53,341 nucleotides of DNA from Gemmataceae bacterium (GTDB taxonomy: Bacteria; Planctomycetota; Planctomycetia; Gemmatales; Gemmataceae), in assembly GCA_022616435.1 (NCBI GenBank), contig JAKEET010000051.1, positions 1-53,341 on the forward strand, in the 5' to 3' direction. A model generated the notes under the pieces. It made no database searches, had not been told where the DNA came from, and worked only from the letters and a program-made list of their open reading frames with translations. This document shows, one piece after another, positions 42,301 to 50,378 of the stretch (positions are counted from its first letter, which is position 1; the number at the start of each line of letters is the position of its first letter). The position numbers were made by a program, and so were the translations under genes.

Positions 42301-45300
42301 CTGGTCGGTGGCGGAGAAAGTCGTCGGCACGGTCCTTCTGACGCCGGGAGTGGTTTCGGACGTTGACCCACTCCAGAAAATGCTCGATCGGGTCAAAGAC
42401 CTCAAGCCAGGCAATCTGCATGAAGTTCGCAGGATTCGGCTCGCGCGCGCCCTGGTCGCGTACCGGTCAGGCGATGCCGCCCGCGCCATGAAAGAATTGA
42501 CCGCCTCCCCGGCGCTGACCGATGTCCCCAGTCATGACCTCCGCGCCGAAGCGCTGACTGTGCTCGCCATGGCGCGGCATCAGCTTGGGCAAGCCGTTGC
42601 GGCGCGCGCCGACCTGGCCAACGCCCTCCGGACCGTGGACCGCTGGATGCCGCAGCCGGAGCGCGGCTGGTTGCACGCCGACAACAATTGGTTCATGTGG
42701 TTGCGGGTCGCTTTGCTCATTCGTGAAGCGGAAGGCCTGATCCCGCCGGACCCGGCCGTGGCCGCCGTCGAAACCCTGTCGCCGCAGGAAGCCGCCGCCC
42801 GGCGGGACCGCAAGACGCGCGCCGACCGGCTTGCCATCCAGGCGGCCCTGGCGCAGATTCGCTTCGACATCGGCCAGCAGAAAGCGGCCGAGGCGGAACT
42901 TCGCGCGGTGCTGGCCGAGCGCGAGAAGATCGCGGCCGAGGAGCCGGCCAACCCCGCCTACCAGGAAGACCTGGCCAATGCTCATCACAAGCTGGGTCAA
43001 TGCCTCGTGAACGCCGGCCGTGTGGACGAAGGAGTCAAAGAAACCCAGCAGGCGGTCGCGGTGCTGGAAAAACTCGCCGCCTCGGACACGGTCGACGGCC
43101 GGCATCACGTGAATCTGGCTGCCAACCTGTTCAACATCGGCGAGTTTCACTGGAAGGCCGGCCGGCTCGCGGAAGGACGGAAGGCCTGGCAAGGCGCGTT
43201 GCACAGCTTGCAAGCCGCCCGCACCTCCGCGGCCAAGGACCCCAAGCTCGCCAAGATCGCGTTGGGCCTGGAACTGGCCGCCGGTCGTGCCTACAAGGAC
43301 CTCGGGCTCTGGACCGAGGCCTCCGGGCATTTTGGCCGCGCCTTCGATTCGGATCCGGTTGCTGGAAAAGTGGCCGATCATCTCGACCATGCCTTGCTCC
43401 TGGTGATGACGGGAAAAGTGGATGAGTATCGGCGCTATTGCCTTGCCCAGCAGGAGAGTCGCGGCAAGAACCTGAACAACTGGTGGGGCGCGCGGATGCT
43501 GACGCTCCGGCCGGGCGCCTTGCCGGACCCCGCGGACGTCGTGGACCTGGCCCAGGAGGCGCGCACTGCGACGCCGACGAACGGCTGGGCCGTGCTGCAC
43601 CTGGCCCTGGCCCAGCTTCGCGCCGATCAGGACGTGGCGGCGCTGGCGACCTTTCAGGAATTCGAGAAGATCAGCAAGGGCGCGTGGCAATTCAGTTGGC
43701 CGGCACTTGCACTCGCACGGCACCGGGCTGGAAAGATCGACGAGGCACACGAGCTTCTGCGCAAGACCGAGGACTGGTACGCCGGCACGTGGACGAGGCA
43801 CCTGGCCGGCGACGGCACGGGCCTCCCCAAAGACGGCGGCGCGTCGTATTGGGCCTTCTTCCTCAGCCTCCGCCAGGAAGCGATCGAGACCGTGACCGGC
43901 AAGCCGCCCCCGGCCGATCCGTGGCTCCATCTGCACCGCGCCCGCGTCTACGTCAAGCTCGGCGAGACCAAGCTGGCCGACGCTGAATTTCAGGCTGCCG
44001 TCCAGGCGCAACCCGACGATCCCAGAATCCGGCTGGCCCGCGGCCGCATCTACGCCGCGCTGGGCCGACAGGCCGAGGCCAAGACCGATCGCGAACAGGC
44101 AATCGTGTTGACCGAACAAGCCCTGACCCGGCGTCCCGACGACGGCGGCGCCGCCGACGCGTTGGCCGGACTCCTCCTGGAGAACGTCGAAACGAAGTGG
44201 ACGACCCTCAAGCCGCTCGCCGCCAAGTCGGAGCGCGGCGCGACCTTGACCGTTCAACCCGACGACTCGGTGCTGGCGAGCGGCGCCAATCCGGACAAGG
44301 ATGTGTACCTGATCGAAACCGAGGTGCAGGGACGCGTTGGCGCGATCCGTCTCGAAGCCATTCCCGACAAGAGCTTGCCGCAGGGCGGCGCCGGTCGGGC
44401 GCGTTCGGGAAATTTCGCGCTCTCCGAGTTTCGCGTCACGGCCGGCGGCAACGCGGTGAAGTGGGGCCGGGCGACGGCCGACTACAGCCAGGTGGACCTC
44501 GATGTCGCGGGCGCCATCGACAGCGACGCGGCCACGGGTTGGGGCGTCTTTCCCCACGTGGCGTTTCCGCACGCGGCGGTGTTCGTCCCGGTCCAGCCGT
44601 TCGGCGGCAACGAGAAGACCCGGCTGACCATCCGCCTGGCGTTCGAGAGTCCGGAGTGGGTGCAACATGGTCTGGGGCGATTCCGCCTGTCCGTGGGCGA
44701 TGGCTCGGAGTTGATCCAGCAAAGCGAATGGTTCCAGGCCGCCAGCACCCCCCACGCGAAGGTGGGCGCCGCTCATCTGGCTCGCGGCGACGCCCGGCGC
44801 GCCGCGGACTTCCTCACCAAGGCCACGGCGGCCAACCCCAAGCTGCCGGCCGCCGACTGGCTGGTGCTCGCCCTGGCCCATGCGCGGCTGGCGGAGACCG
44901 AGCAGGCCAGGAAGGCGTGCGCCAGGGCAGCGGAGCATCTGAAGCCCACGGGCGCCGAGGCGGCGCTGCGGCCACTGCTGCGCGAGGCCGTGCTCGCCAT
45001 TGGCCCGGACCGTCCCGAAGCGAAGGAACTCATCGTCGCCGCGGCGGGCGAGCCTCCGGCGGCGCTGACCGACGCCATCCAGGAGAACCCGGACCAGGGC
45101 AAGGGCTACCGCGACCGGGGCAACTGGTACGCCGAGCGTGGACAATGGAAGGCGGCGACCGCCGACCTGACCGAGGCTTTCCGCCTTGAACCGACCACGT
45201 TCACCGCCATGCAACTCGGGTTGCTGTTCATCGAAGCCGGGGAAATCGATCGCTACCGGGAGCATTGCCGTGCGATCCTGGAGCGCTGGGCATCGACCGA

Positions 45301-45766
45301 AAAGAACAATGAGGCGGATCAGTCGCTCAAGACCTGCCTGTTGGCGGCTGAGTCGAAGCTCGATCCGGGGCCGTTGGCGCGCCTGGCCGAGGTTGCCGTG
45401 TCGGGCGATCAGAACCAGGACTGGTACGAGTGGTTCCTGTTCGCCAAGGGATTGCACGACTACCGGACCGGCAAGTTCGTGGACGCCCTGACCGCCTGTC
45501 GCGAAATCCGGCGGCGTGCGCCGGAAGCGAAAGGCCAGCGCGAGGCGCTGGCCGCGTTGAATCTGGCGGTGGAAGCGATGGCCCTGTTCCGCTCCGGTCA
45601 GACGGGCGACGCCCGGGACGCCCTGTCCCAGGCCAAGACGCAGCTCGAGCTCCACATCCCCGGAATCGACAGCGGCGGCTGGTGGCACGACTGGCTGGCG
45701 GCGCGCATCTTGTACCGCGAAGCCGCGGGGCTGATCGCCGGCAAGACGTCGGAGAGATCGAACTGA
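36305..45766 (+). CDS. Giant Ser/Thr kinase with TPR-rich extracytoplasmic region, 3153 residues
   Basis: A very large kinase. Residues about 1-86 are a conserved N-terminal region (LAEEFLDRYRRGERPPLKEY). The kinase domain starts at Asp87, with Gly loop GHGGMGVV, Lys117 in VALKVL, HRDIKPSN (328-335) and DFG (Asp348). About 130 residues of Pro/Ser/Glu-rich sequence are inserted between the two lobes (about 175-305). A membrane helix lies at about 494-516, then a coiled coil to about 600. From there to the end are TPR-like helical repeats, broken by beta-rich segments (FRLWVNNKLVFAGSSVQGN; VGAIRLEAIPDKSLPQG). The kinase is cytosolic and the TPRs should face outside. GGGGA precedes the ATG at 36305. 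Confidence 0.88.
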   Translation: MAGSASESRSELVLELAEEFLDRYRRGERPPLKEYVDRHPELAAEIKEVFPAMAMMENIAVADSSLEGSEPDKTAKPAEAALKQLGDYRIIREIGHGGMGVVYEAEQVSLGRHVALKVLPNQALADAKHKRRFEREARAAAKLHHTNIVPVFGVGEHNGLPYYVMQFIQGLGLDVVLEELNRMQPGAAHTPTGLPTAGEIHISRRESAANMARSLITGAFQQTADDEEREPHPQPTFAATVDEPEMGQAAAAAPAPECPPPRVPAPSGSLSLSDSFTVSSSSITLPGNSAATDHRRAGKKQSYWQSVANIGRQVADALEYAHKQGILHRDIKPSNLLLDLRGTVWVTDFGLAKVAGPGGDNLTHTGDILGTLRYMPPEAFEGQSDARGDVYSLGLTMYELLAMRPAFDERDRNKLIKHVTTGEPTPLHKVNRETPRDLVTIIHKAIDREPSRRYATAEDLASDLQRFLDDEPILARRQTQLERYWRWARHNPGIAILGGVLSAVLVIVTLASLVVAGRMSTLADNEAQAAADERTARAAAVAAQDREAKERAKAEQAKKAAEDSKLRAEQALRKAEENFAKARAAVNDYLTAVSEDDRLKSPGLQGLRIQLLQSALQFYQEFLKERGDDPTLRKELAGVYFKVGEIHRELGHIPAAGQAQAQSRRLYEALAAEDPADPALQYGLAMSMSRLGAHTQAVAILEKLVQADDPKYLYELSLAYNSIAIGAAKMDKAKELEFLRKALGAAERLVKLRPDDADARVVMSASCNNIAIRIWHKHDAEALELLRRAAEEDEAAYRLAPNHPLAARFLTIGLNNVASTALRLGLTDEALAAHRRRVEVLDRRARDNPTLPGVDAALAGGLGVLLYELRQAGRWEEAARTADKARDRLAEATEETTEFFRQLSYFHMTAYSVAVARAKARPNEQTSTEPEAAAVVGSLRQHVMAGWRDPKWLRTDSRIEPFRQRADFKELLALVDELTAADTMARSSSASPDDKLAARQKMLTIHEALARPLPPDRFVRRNLAKARQELAQALLDAGRVDDARLAFDEAHAVRQQLLQEFPSNEQLRADLAQSQSAAGDLFAAAGKLGDAVRTWGQALATLEGGLKSNPNSIPFQTSLIQRLLHIADQYGKVGLWHDAAKLYRRAFEVQPPTGYHYWFFLANVLLETGDADGLQTLAKQMAARMAADKGVDLLHSGRIMLLMPDAAARYPKEVQLAAKVNYQERDWPAWCQGLAAVRIGQAAQALPLLEKVKDPLQKLPVQALALHQLGRTAAARQALHQADSIADQRLREGLAQEKLKVPDAWWADWLLFRHLRREAHQKIHGTAMPDSPYERLFRGRVLGALDEHDKGEAELTAAVAIRPDDADVWLTRSRIFAKLGRNDRMAADLLKAQQFKGDDPKTWIETGRMLAERGEHKQADVAFARAAALGKGELNRFLESGWWMVGPYPNRLEQPCPPELNPDPSKPVAAVGRAGNLTWQAVSTNAADGAINLQSVAAASGNASFYALAYVHADRDRTASLHFFTGSDFRLWVNNKLVFAGSSVQGNVGAWIPIVLRAGRNQLLLRMPGKFCECQFEDAPSRRAYGLMALGLWAEAAEAFAEADRRGPLEPWRTMYRTRCLLAVGKHDEARRVFGEAVLRHEETTNELARNHLGLACPLPPEKSPARDRRVALQLKLLDREMNAGKHYWLGHSYFRAARFDEAEKSIRQAIADGDRLAYYPLLASTLHYLGRADEARQVLDAAEQRSTALVKDALAAKSYHTPLDWYDELFFRSTLPEAQLLIRGMVSDPTADEAALLAKARRRLAELDKADDFVRLTETYPKQPRLWIDRGRRLGESGRWDEAARAFAKAAELGPKSPQVWKERGRAYAELGKWDEAAADFVKALDMAPPPKAKSPQFPWQLDRDGLDDLLVRWDEVFDRVTKQRPKDAVLWVRRAQHFARLGRWVEAEVALRRHHELQPQNHWNAYLQAPLLLQQGDVTGHREVALAMLQRFGGTTGWSVAEKVVGTVLLTPGVVSDVDPLQKMLDRVKDLKPGNLHEVRRIRLARALVAYRSGDAARAMKELTASPALTDVPSHDLRAEALTVLAMARHQLGQAVAARADLANALRTVDRWMPQPERGWLHADNNWFMWLRVALLIREAEGLIPPDPAVAAVETLSPQEAAARRDRKTRADRLAIQAALAQIRFDIGQQKAAEAELRAVLAEREKIAAEEPANPAYQEDLANAHHKLGQCLVNAGRVDEGVKETQQAVAVLEKLAASDTVDGRHHVNLAANLFNIGEFHWKAGRLAEGRKAWQGALHSLQAARTSAAKDPKLAKIALGLELAAGRAYKDLGLWTEASGHFGRAFDSDPVAGKVADHLDHALLLVMTGKVDEYRRYCLAQQESRGKNLNNWWGARMLTLRPGALPDPADVVDLAQEARTATPTNGWAVLHLALAQLRADQDVAALATFQEFEKISKGAWQFSWPALALARHRAGKIDEAHELLRKTEDWYAGTWTRHLAGDGTGLPKDGGASYWAFFLSLRQEAIETVTGKPPPADPWLHLHRARVYVKLGETKLADAEFQAAVQAQPDDPRIRLARGRIYAALGRQAEAKTDREQAIVLTEQALTRRPDDGGAADALAGLLLENVETKWTTLKPLAAKSERGATLTVQPDDSVLASGANPDKDVYLIETEVQGRVGAIRLEAIPDKSLPQGGAGRARSGNFALSEFRVTAGGNAVKWGRATADYSQVDLDVAGAIDSDAATGWGVFPHVAFPHAAVFVPVQPFGGNEKTRLTIRLAFESPEWVQHGLGRFRLSVGDGSELIQQSEWFQAASTPHAKVGAAHLARGDARRAADFLTKATAANPKLPAADWLVLALAHARLAETEQARKACARAAEHLKPTGAEAALRPLLREAVLAIGPDRPEAKELIVAAAGEPPAALTDAIQENPDQGKGYRDRGNWYAERGQWKAATADLTEAFRLEPTTFTAMQLGLLFIEAGEIDRYREHCRAILERWASTEKNNEADQSLKTCLLAAESKLDPGPLARLAEVAVSGDQNQDWYEWFLFAKGLHDYRTGKFVDALTACREIRRRAPEAKGQREALAALNLAVEAMALFRSGQTGDARDALSQAKTQLELHIPGIDSGGWWHDWLAARILYREAAGLIAGKTSERSN

Positions 45767-45814
45767 GAGGCTATCCGAAAAAGGGGTCAGACCCCTCCCC
45801 GGGAGGCCCGTGCC
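45767..45814 (+). terminator. Short palindrome between the two kinase genes
   Basis: AGGGGTCAGACCCCT has seven-base arms around one central base. No U-tract follows, so it is a weak terminator at best. GGGAGG at 45801-45806, just after it, is the ribosome binding site of the second kinase. Confidence 0.25.
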
Positions 45815-48800
45815 GTGTCCGACTCGCATTCACAATCCGGCATCGTGCTCGAACTGGCCGAGGAGTTCCTCGCGCGCTACCGCAAGGGCGAGCGGCCGCC
45901 GCTGCGCGAGTACATCGACCGCCACCCGGAACTGGCGGCGGAAATCAAGGAAGTCTTTCCGGCGATGGCGATGATGGAGAAGATCGCCGTGGCGGAGGAG
46001 TCGCTGGCGGGAAGCAAGACTCCAGTTGCCAAGGCGTCGGGCGTCACCTTGAAGCAGCTCGGCGACTATCGCATCATCCGCGAGATCGGCCACGGCGGCA
46101 TGGGCGTTGTCTACGAGGCCGAGCAAGTGTCGCTCGGCCGGCATGTGGCGTTGAAAGTGCTCCCCGACAAGGCCCTGCTCGACGCCAAGCACAAGCGCCG
46201 CTTCGAACGCGAGGCCAGGGCGGCGGCCAAGCTGCACCACACCAACATCGTCCCGGTCTTCGGCGTGGGTGAACACAACGGGCTCCCGTACTACGTGATG
46301 CAATTCATCCAGGGCTTGGGCCTGGATGACGTCCTCCACGAGCTGCAGCGCGTCCAGCCGGGCGCCGCCGGCGCGGCCACGGGGTTGTCGGCGGCCGGCG
46401 AAATCCGCGTGGCGCGCCGCGACGTGTCCGCGGCGGAAGTGGTGCGCTCGCTGTTCCACAGCCCCGTTCCCGGGGAGGGACTCGACGGCGCGGCGCCAAC
46501 CCCTGGCTCGCGATCGAGCGTGGCCGTGACGGAGGATCAATCGGCCGGCGCTGCCACTCGCGAGGCGCCGTCGTACGAGGCGCCGTCGCCGGTGTCGTCC
46601 GGCCAGGGCCGGCTTTCGGATTCCTTTGTCGTCTCGTCGTCGTCCATCACGCTGCCGGGCGCCGACGCCGTCGGGGACGCCGCCGCCAGGAAACCGTCGT
46701 ACTGGCAAAGCGTCGCCGGCATCGGCCGGCAGGTGGCCGATGCCCTGGAATACGCCCACAGGCAGGGGATCTTGCACCGCGACATCAAGCCGTCCAACCT
46801 GCTCCTGGACCTGCGCGGCACGGTATGGGTGACCGACTTCGGTCTGGCCAAGGTCTCCGGTCCGGGCGCCGAGCACGCGGACAATCTGACTCACACCGGC
46901 GACATCCTCGGCACGCTCCGCTACATGGCCCCGGAGGCCTTCGAGGCCAAGACGGATGCCCGCAGCGATGTCTATTCCCTCGGCCTGACCTTGTACGAAA
47001 TGTTGACGCTGCGGCCGGCGTTCGACGAGAAGGACCGCCACAAGCTGATCAAGCAGTTGACCATGGAGGAGCCTGCGGCGCTGGAGAAGTTGAACCCTGC
47101 GATCCCGCGCGACCTGGCGACCATCGTCAACAAAGCGATCGATCGGGATCCCGGTCACCGCTACGCGTCGGCAGGCGAACTGGCCGCCGACTTGCAGCGT
47201 TTCGTGGACGACGAGCCCATTCGAGCCCGGCGGCTGAGTCAGCGCGAGCGCGTGACACGCTGGTGCCGGCGGAACAAGGCCCTCGCCCTGGCGCTGGGAA
47301 CGGTCGCCGTGCTTCTCGTCCTGATCGCGATCGGTTCCCTGTGGGTGGCACAACAACAGTCGAACCTGGCGGCCAGGAACCGGGATCTGGCGGACGACGC
47401 TCACAGCGCCCGGATCAAGGCCGACCGCGCCAAAGATGATGCCGACGCCTCGCGCCGGCAGATGGCGCTGACCCTCGTCGACGCCTACACGTCTCAGGGG
47501 CTGGCCGCCGGCCAACGCGGCGACCCCGCCCAGGCCATGCTCTGGTTCGCGAACGCCGCCCGGCTTGCCGATGACGACCCGGAACGCCAGCAGCTCAACC
47601 GCGTCCGCGCGGCTACCTGGGAGCGGCAGGCACTCCTTCCCGTTCATGGATTTCGCCGGACGGCAATGCCGGAACCCCCCATGTTGAGCTTGGCGTTTCA
47701 CTCCTCGGGCGCATTCCTGTTGGCCCACCAGCGCGACCAGCAGTGCACCCTCTGGAACCTCGCCACGGAGCAACCGGCCCCGTTTCCCGGGCCGCCGCGG
47801 ACGTGCGTCTGTGCCGCCTGGTCTCCCGACGGCCGGTGGCTGGCGGCCGGCAATGTCAAGGAGGGTTTCACGCTGTCTCGGTTCCCTTCGGGCGACGACC
47901 TGCAACGCGTGCCTTTTTCCGGCGGGGTCCACCACATCGCCTTCAGCCCGGAGGGACACCTTGTCGCGGTGGCCGGCGGGCGGACAGTCCGCGTCTGGGA
48001 CCTGCGTAAGCACGCCTTCATCACGCCGGCGCTGGTCCATCCCGCCGAGGTCGAATCGGTAGACTTCCATCCCGAGGGCAAACTCCTGGCGACGGGTTGC
48101 CGCGACGATCGGGCCCGCGTCTTCGCCGTCGCACCGGACGCCCAACCCTTGTTTGCTCCCCTGCCGCACAATCGCTGGGCCCGCGAGTTCGCCGGCCGCA
48201 ATCCGGTGCCGCCCGTGTTCCTCCCGGCCCAGCGGCAGCTGTTGACGGTGTCGGATGACCAACTGATCTGGTGGGACACGGAAACCGGCGCCAAAGACAA
48301 GACCATCCCGATTCCCTTCGGAGCTATTTCGGCGGTGGCGCTGCGTGCCGACGGCCGCTATGTGGCGGTCGCGGGCGGCTTCCACAAAGGGGAGGTTCAA
48401 GTCTTCGAAGTCGCGTCGGGGCAAGCCGTCGGTCCACGCCTGGAACACCGCAATATCATCTCGTCAGCCGCCTTCAGTCCAGATGGAAGCTCGCTGCTCG
48501 TCAGTTCCACCGACCGCACCGCGCGCCTGTTCGCCGTACCGTCTGGCGCGCCCCTCCACTCCCTGGTTCACTCGGGCAGCGTCTACGCGGCCGCGTTTTC
48601 ACCGGACGGACGGCTGTTCGCCACCGGGCAGGAGGACGGCCAACTGCGCGTGTACACCCTGCCGCGCGGAAACCCGCGGAGCTTTCGGCTGCCGCTCGAC
48701 GGCGAAGCCTCATTCGCCAGGTTCAGCCCGGACGGCAAGTACGTCCTTGCCAGCGGATTGACCAACGGCCGCTGCTCGATCGTCAGCGCGCAGGTGCACG

Positions 48801-49873
48801 ACCTTGCCGGCCGCCGACCTGCCGGCGCGCCCCTCAAGCCGGGCGGCGTCATCCTGGATGCCCAGTTCGCGCCGGACGGCCAGCAGGTTGCCCTGGCCAG
48901 CGGCCGCCGGGGCAGTCCTCCACGAGTGACACTCTGGGACTGGAAGACGGGCAAGTCGCGATCGGCGCCGGCGCCTTCGGAGCCGCGTTCCCTGAGCTAC
49001 AGCCCCGACGGCCGGCGAGCGGCGGTCCTTTGCGCCGCCGGAGAGGTGATCGTCCTGGATACCGGCGCCGGCCGACCGACGGCGCGCTGGCAGGCCCGTC
49101 CCCCTCTCTTCGAGACCAACCATTACGTCAACAACGGCGCGGTTCGCTTCGGACCGGACGGCCGCAGCGTTTGGGTCTGGGGAATCGTCGACGATGCCTA
49201 CCGTGTGTTTGACCCGGAGACGGGCCAACCGCGCTACACGCTGCGGCATGGCGGCATGGCCCTCGGACTCGATTTCTCGGCGGACGGTCGGTACGTCGTC
49301 ACCAGCGGCGCCGGCGGCGGTCACACGGCGCGAATCTGGGACTACCACACGGGCCAGCCCGCGGCCGACCCGATCGAGCATCCCGACTGGGTCCTCAACG
49401 TCCGGTTCCATCCCCTTGGCAAGATGTTGTTGACGGTTGGCCGTGACGGCATGGCCCGCGTCTGGGACTGGCGGAAGCGTCAGCTCGTCGGTCCGCCCTG
49501 CGAGCACCAGGATGAAATCCACGCGGGCGCCTTCACGCCCGACGGACGTTGGGTCATCACCGCCAGCTTCGATCAGACAGCACGCATCTGGGACTGGCAA
49601 ACCGGTCTGCCGGTCACGCCCCCGCTGCCGCTCACGGGCCAGGGCTTGAGCGTGGCGGTCGCCGCCGACGGCAAGTATGCCGCCGTCGGGGGATTTGTGG
49701 ACGCGCTGGACCTGATCAATCTGGATGACCTGGCGGGCAAGACTCAGCAAGACACCGGCGAGTTCGGCGTCTGGGCGGAGCTGGTCTCGGGCCAGCGGGT
49801 TCACGCCGGCGGCGTCACCAACCTGACCGGGACCGAATGGCTCCAGCGATGGCAGGGGCGGCGCCGTCACTGA
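45815..49873 (+). CDS. Ser/Thr kinase with WD40 propellers, 1352 residues
   Basis: A paralogue of the preceding kinase over its first 500 residues. The same N-terminal region is present (LAEEFLARYRKGERPPLREY). The kinase begins near Asp84 with GHGGMGVV, Lys114, HRDIKPSN (321-328) and DFG (Asp341). A diverged Ser/Pro/Ala-rich insert lies between the lobes. A membrane helix is at about 489-510, then a short coiled coil. From about 620 to 1330 it has WD40 repeats (VRVWDLRKHAF, TARLFAVPSG, ARIWDYHTG, ARVWDWRKRQL, ARIWDWQTG), probably two propellers. The GTG at 45815 is supported by GGGAGG eight bases upstream. The tails of the two kinases are unrelated, TPR versus WD40. Confidence 0.92.
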   Translation: MSDSHSQSGIVLELAEEFLARYRKGERPPLREYIDRHPELAAEIKEVFPAMAMMEKIAVAEESLAGSKTPVAKASGVTLKQLGDYRIIREIGHGGMGVVYEAEQVSLGRHVALKVLPDKALLDAKHKRRFEREARAAAKLHHTNIVPVFGVGEHNGLPYYVMQFIQGLGLDDVLHELQRVQPGAAGAATGLSAAGEIRVARRDVSAAEVVRSLFHSPVPGEGLDGAAPTPGSRSSVAVTEDQSAGAATREAPSYEAPSPVSSGQGRLSDSFVVSSSSITLPGADAVGDAAARKPSYWQSVAGIGRQVADALEYAHRQGILHRDIKPSNLLLDLRGTVWVTDFGLAKVSGPGAEHADNLTHTGDILGTLRYMAPEAFEAKTDARSDVYSLGLTLYEMLTLRPAFDEKDRHKLIKQLTMEEPAALEKLNPAIPRDLATIVNKAIDRDPGHRYASAGELAADLQRFVDDEPIRARRLSQRERVTRWCRRNKALALALGTVAVLLVLIAIGSLWVAQQQSNLAARNRDLADDAHSARIKADRAKDDADASRRQMALTLVDAYTSQGLAAGQRGDPAQAMLWFANAARLADDDPERQQLNRVRAATWERQALLPVHGFRRTAMPEPPMLSLAFHSSGAFLLAHQRDQQCTLWNLATEQPAPFPGPPRTCVCAAWSPDGRWLAAGNVKEGFTLSRFPSGDDLQRVPFSGGVHHIAFSPEGHLVAVAGGRTVRVWDLRKHAFITPALVHPAEVESVDFHPEGKLLATGCRDDRARVFAVAPDAQPLFAPLPHNRWAREFAGRNPVPPVFLPAQRQLLTVSDDQLIWWDTETGAKDKTIPIPFGAISAVALRADGRYVAVAGGFHKGEVQVFEVASGQAVGPRLEHRNIISSAAFSPDGSSLLVSSTDRTARLFAVPSGAPLHSLVHSGSVYAAAFSPDGRLFATGQEDGQLRVYTLPRGNPRSFRLPLDGEASFARFSPDGKYVLASGLTNGRCSIVSAQVHDLAGRRPAGAPLKPGGVILDAQFAPDGQQVALASGRRGSPPRVTLWDWKTGKSRSAPAPSEPRSLSYSPDGRRAAVLCAAGEVIVLDTGAGRPTARWQARPPLFETNHYVNNGAVRFGPDGRSVWVWGIVDDAYRVFDPETGQPRYTLRHGGMALGLDFSADGRYVVTSGAGGGHTARIWDYHTGQPAADPIEHPDWVLNVRFHPLGKMLLTVGRDGMARVWDWRKRQLVGPPCEHQDEIHAGAFTPDGRWVITASFDQTARIWDWQTGLPVTPPLPLTGQGLSVAVAADGKYAAVGGFVDALDLINLDDLAGKTQQDTGEFGVWAELVSGQRVHAGGVTNLTGTEWLQRWQGRRRH

Positions 49874-50378
49874 ACGAGCCGATGAAACTGCCCGGCCGAA
49901 TCGAGCAGCGGGAGCATTCCACGCGCACACACACACGCACACACTGGCACACAGACCGAACCGTCGCTCGTGTCCCCGATCATGGTGCTTCGTCAGCTGA
50001 CTTTCCGGCCGGCGAATTCAGTGTGTTTACCTACAACCATCGGCTCCATCAATTTGAAGATTTCGTGTGCGAGTTGGCCGTCGCCATCCGCGGTTCGTGT
50101 GCATGACTCCGCATCGCGCGTTGAATTTACCTGGGTTTGCGGAGTTGTTGCCGCTCGCGAGCCGGCCGAACTCCTCGGAGACGGCAAACAGGAGCCGACG
50201 ATTTCTGGAAAAGAATCTTTGACATCCCGTCAGCGTGTTTGGTAATCGTAGTGTCAGAGTCGATCCGCCCCCACTTTCGCGGGCGCCCAGAAAAACCTGA
50301 ATCGATCGCAACGCGAACAGAGAAGCCGGCAGCCGTTTCCTTGCGTGGTTCCGCTCTCCCGCCGGAAGGAGTCCGCCC
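49874..50378 (+). other. 505-base gene-free stretch before the giant surface protein
   Basis: It holds a CA-rich run (ACACACACACGCACACAC, about 49924-49945) and, at 50219-50246, TTGACA with GGTAAT 16 bases downstream. That could be a promoter 130 bases before the next start. Short open frames on both strands show no family features. No RNA gene or terminator was recognised. GGAAGGA at 50364-50370 is the ribosome binding site of the next gene. Confidence 0.4.
50219..50246 (+). promoter_or_regulatory. Possible promoter of the giant surface protein gene
   Basis: The -35 TTGACA (50219-50224) is perfect, but the -10 GGTAAT (50241-50246) matches only four of six bases, with a 16-base spacer. It implies a 5' leader of about 125 bases. 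Confidence 0.3.

Noticed and set aside
42467..45829. A 1120-codon minus-strand frame opposite the giant kinase
   Set aside because: Shadow of the TPR region; composition follows the complement of the kinase codons. The same holds for the long minus-strand frames at 36284-39196 and 45830-48448.
49920..49950. The CA-rich run as a Z-DNA or functional element
   Set aside because: It is short and imperfect, with nothing around it to support a role.
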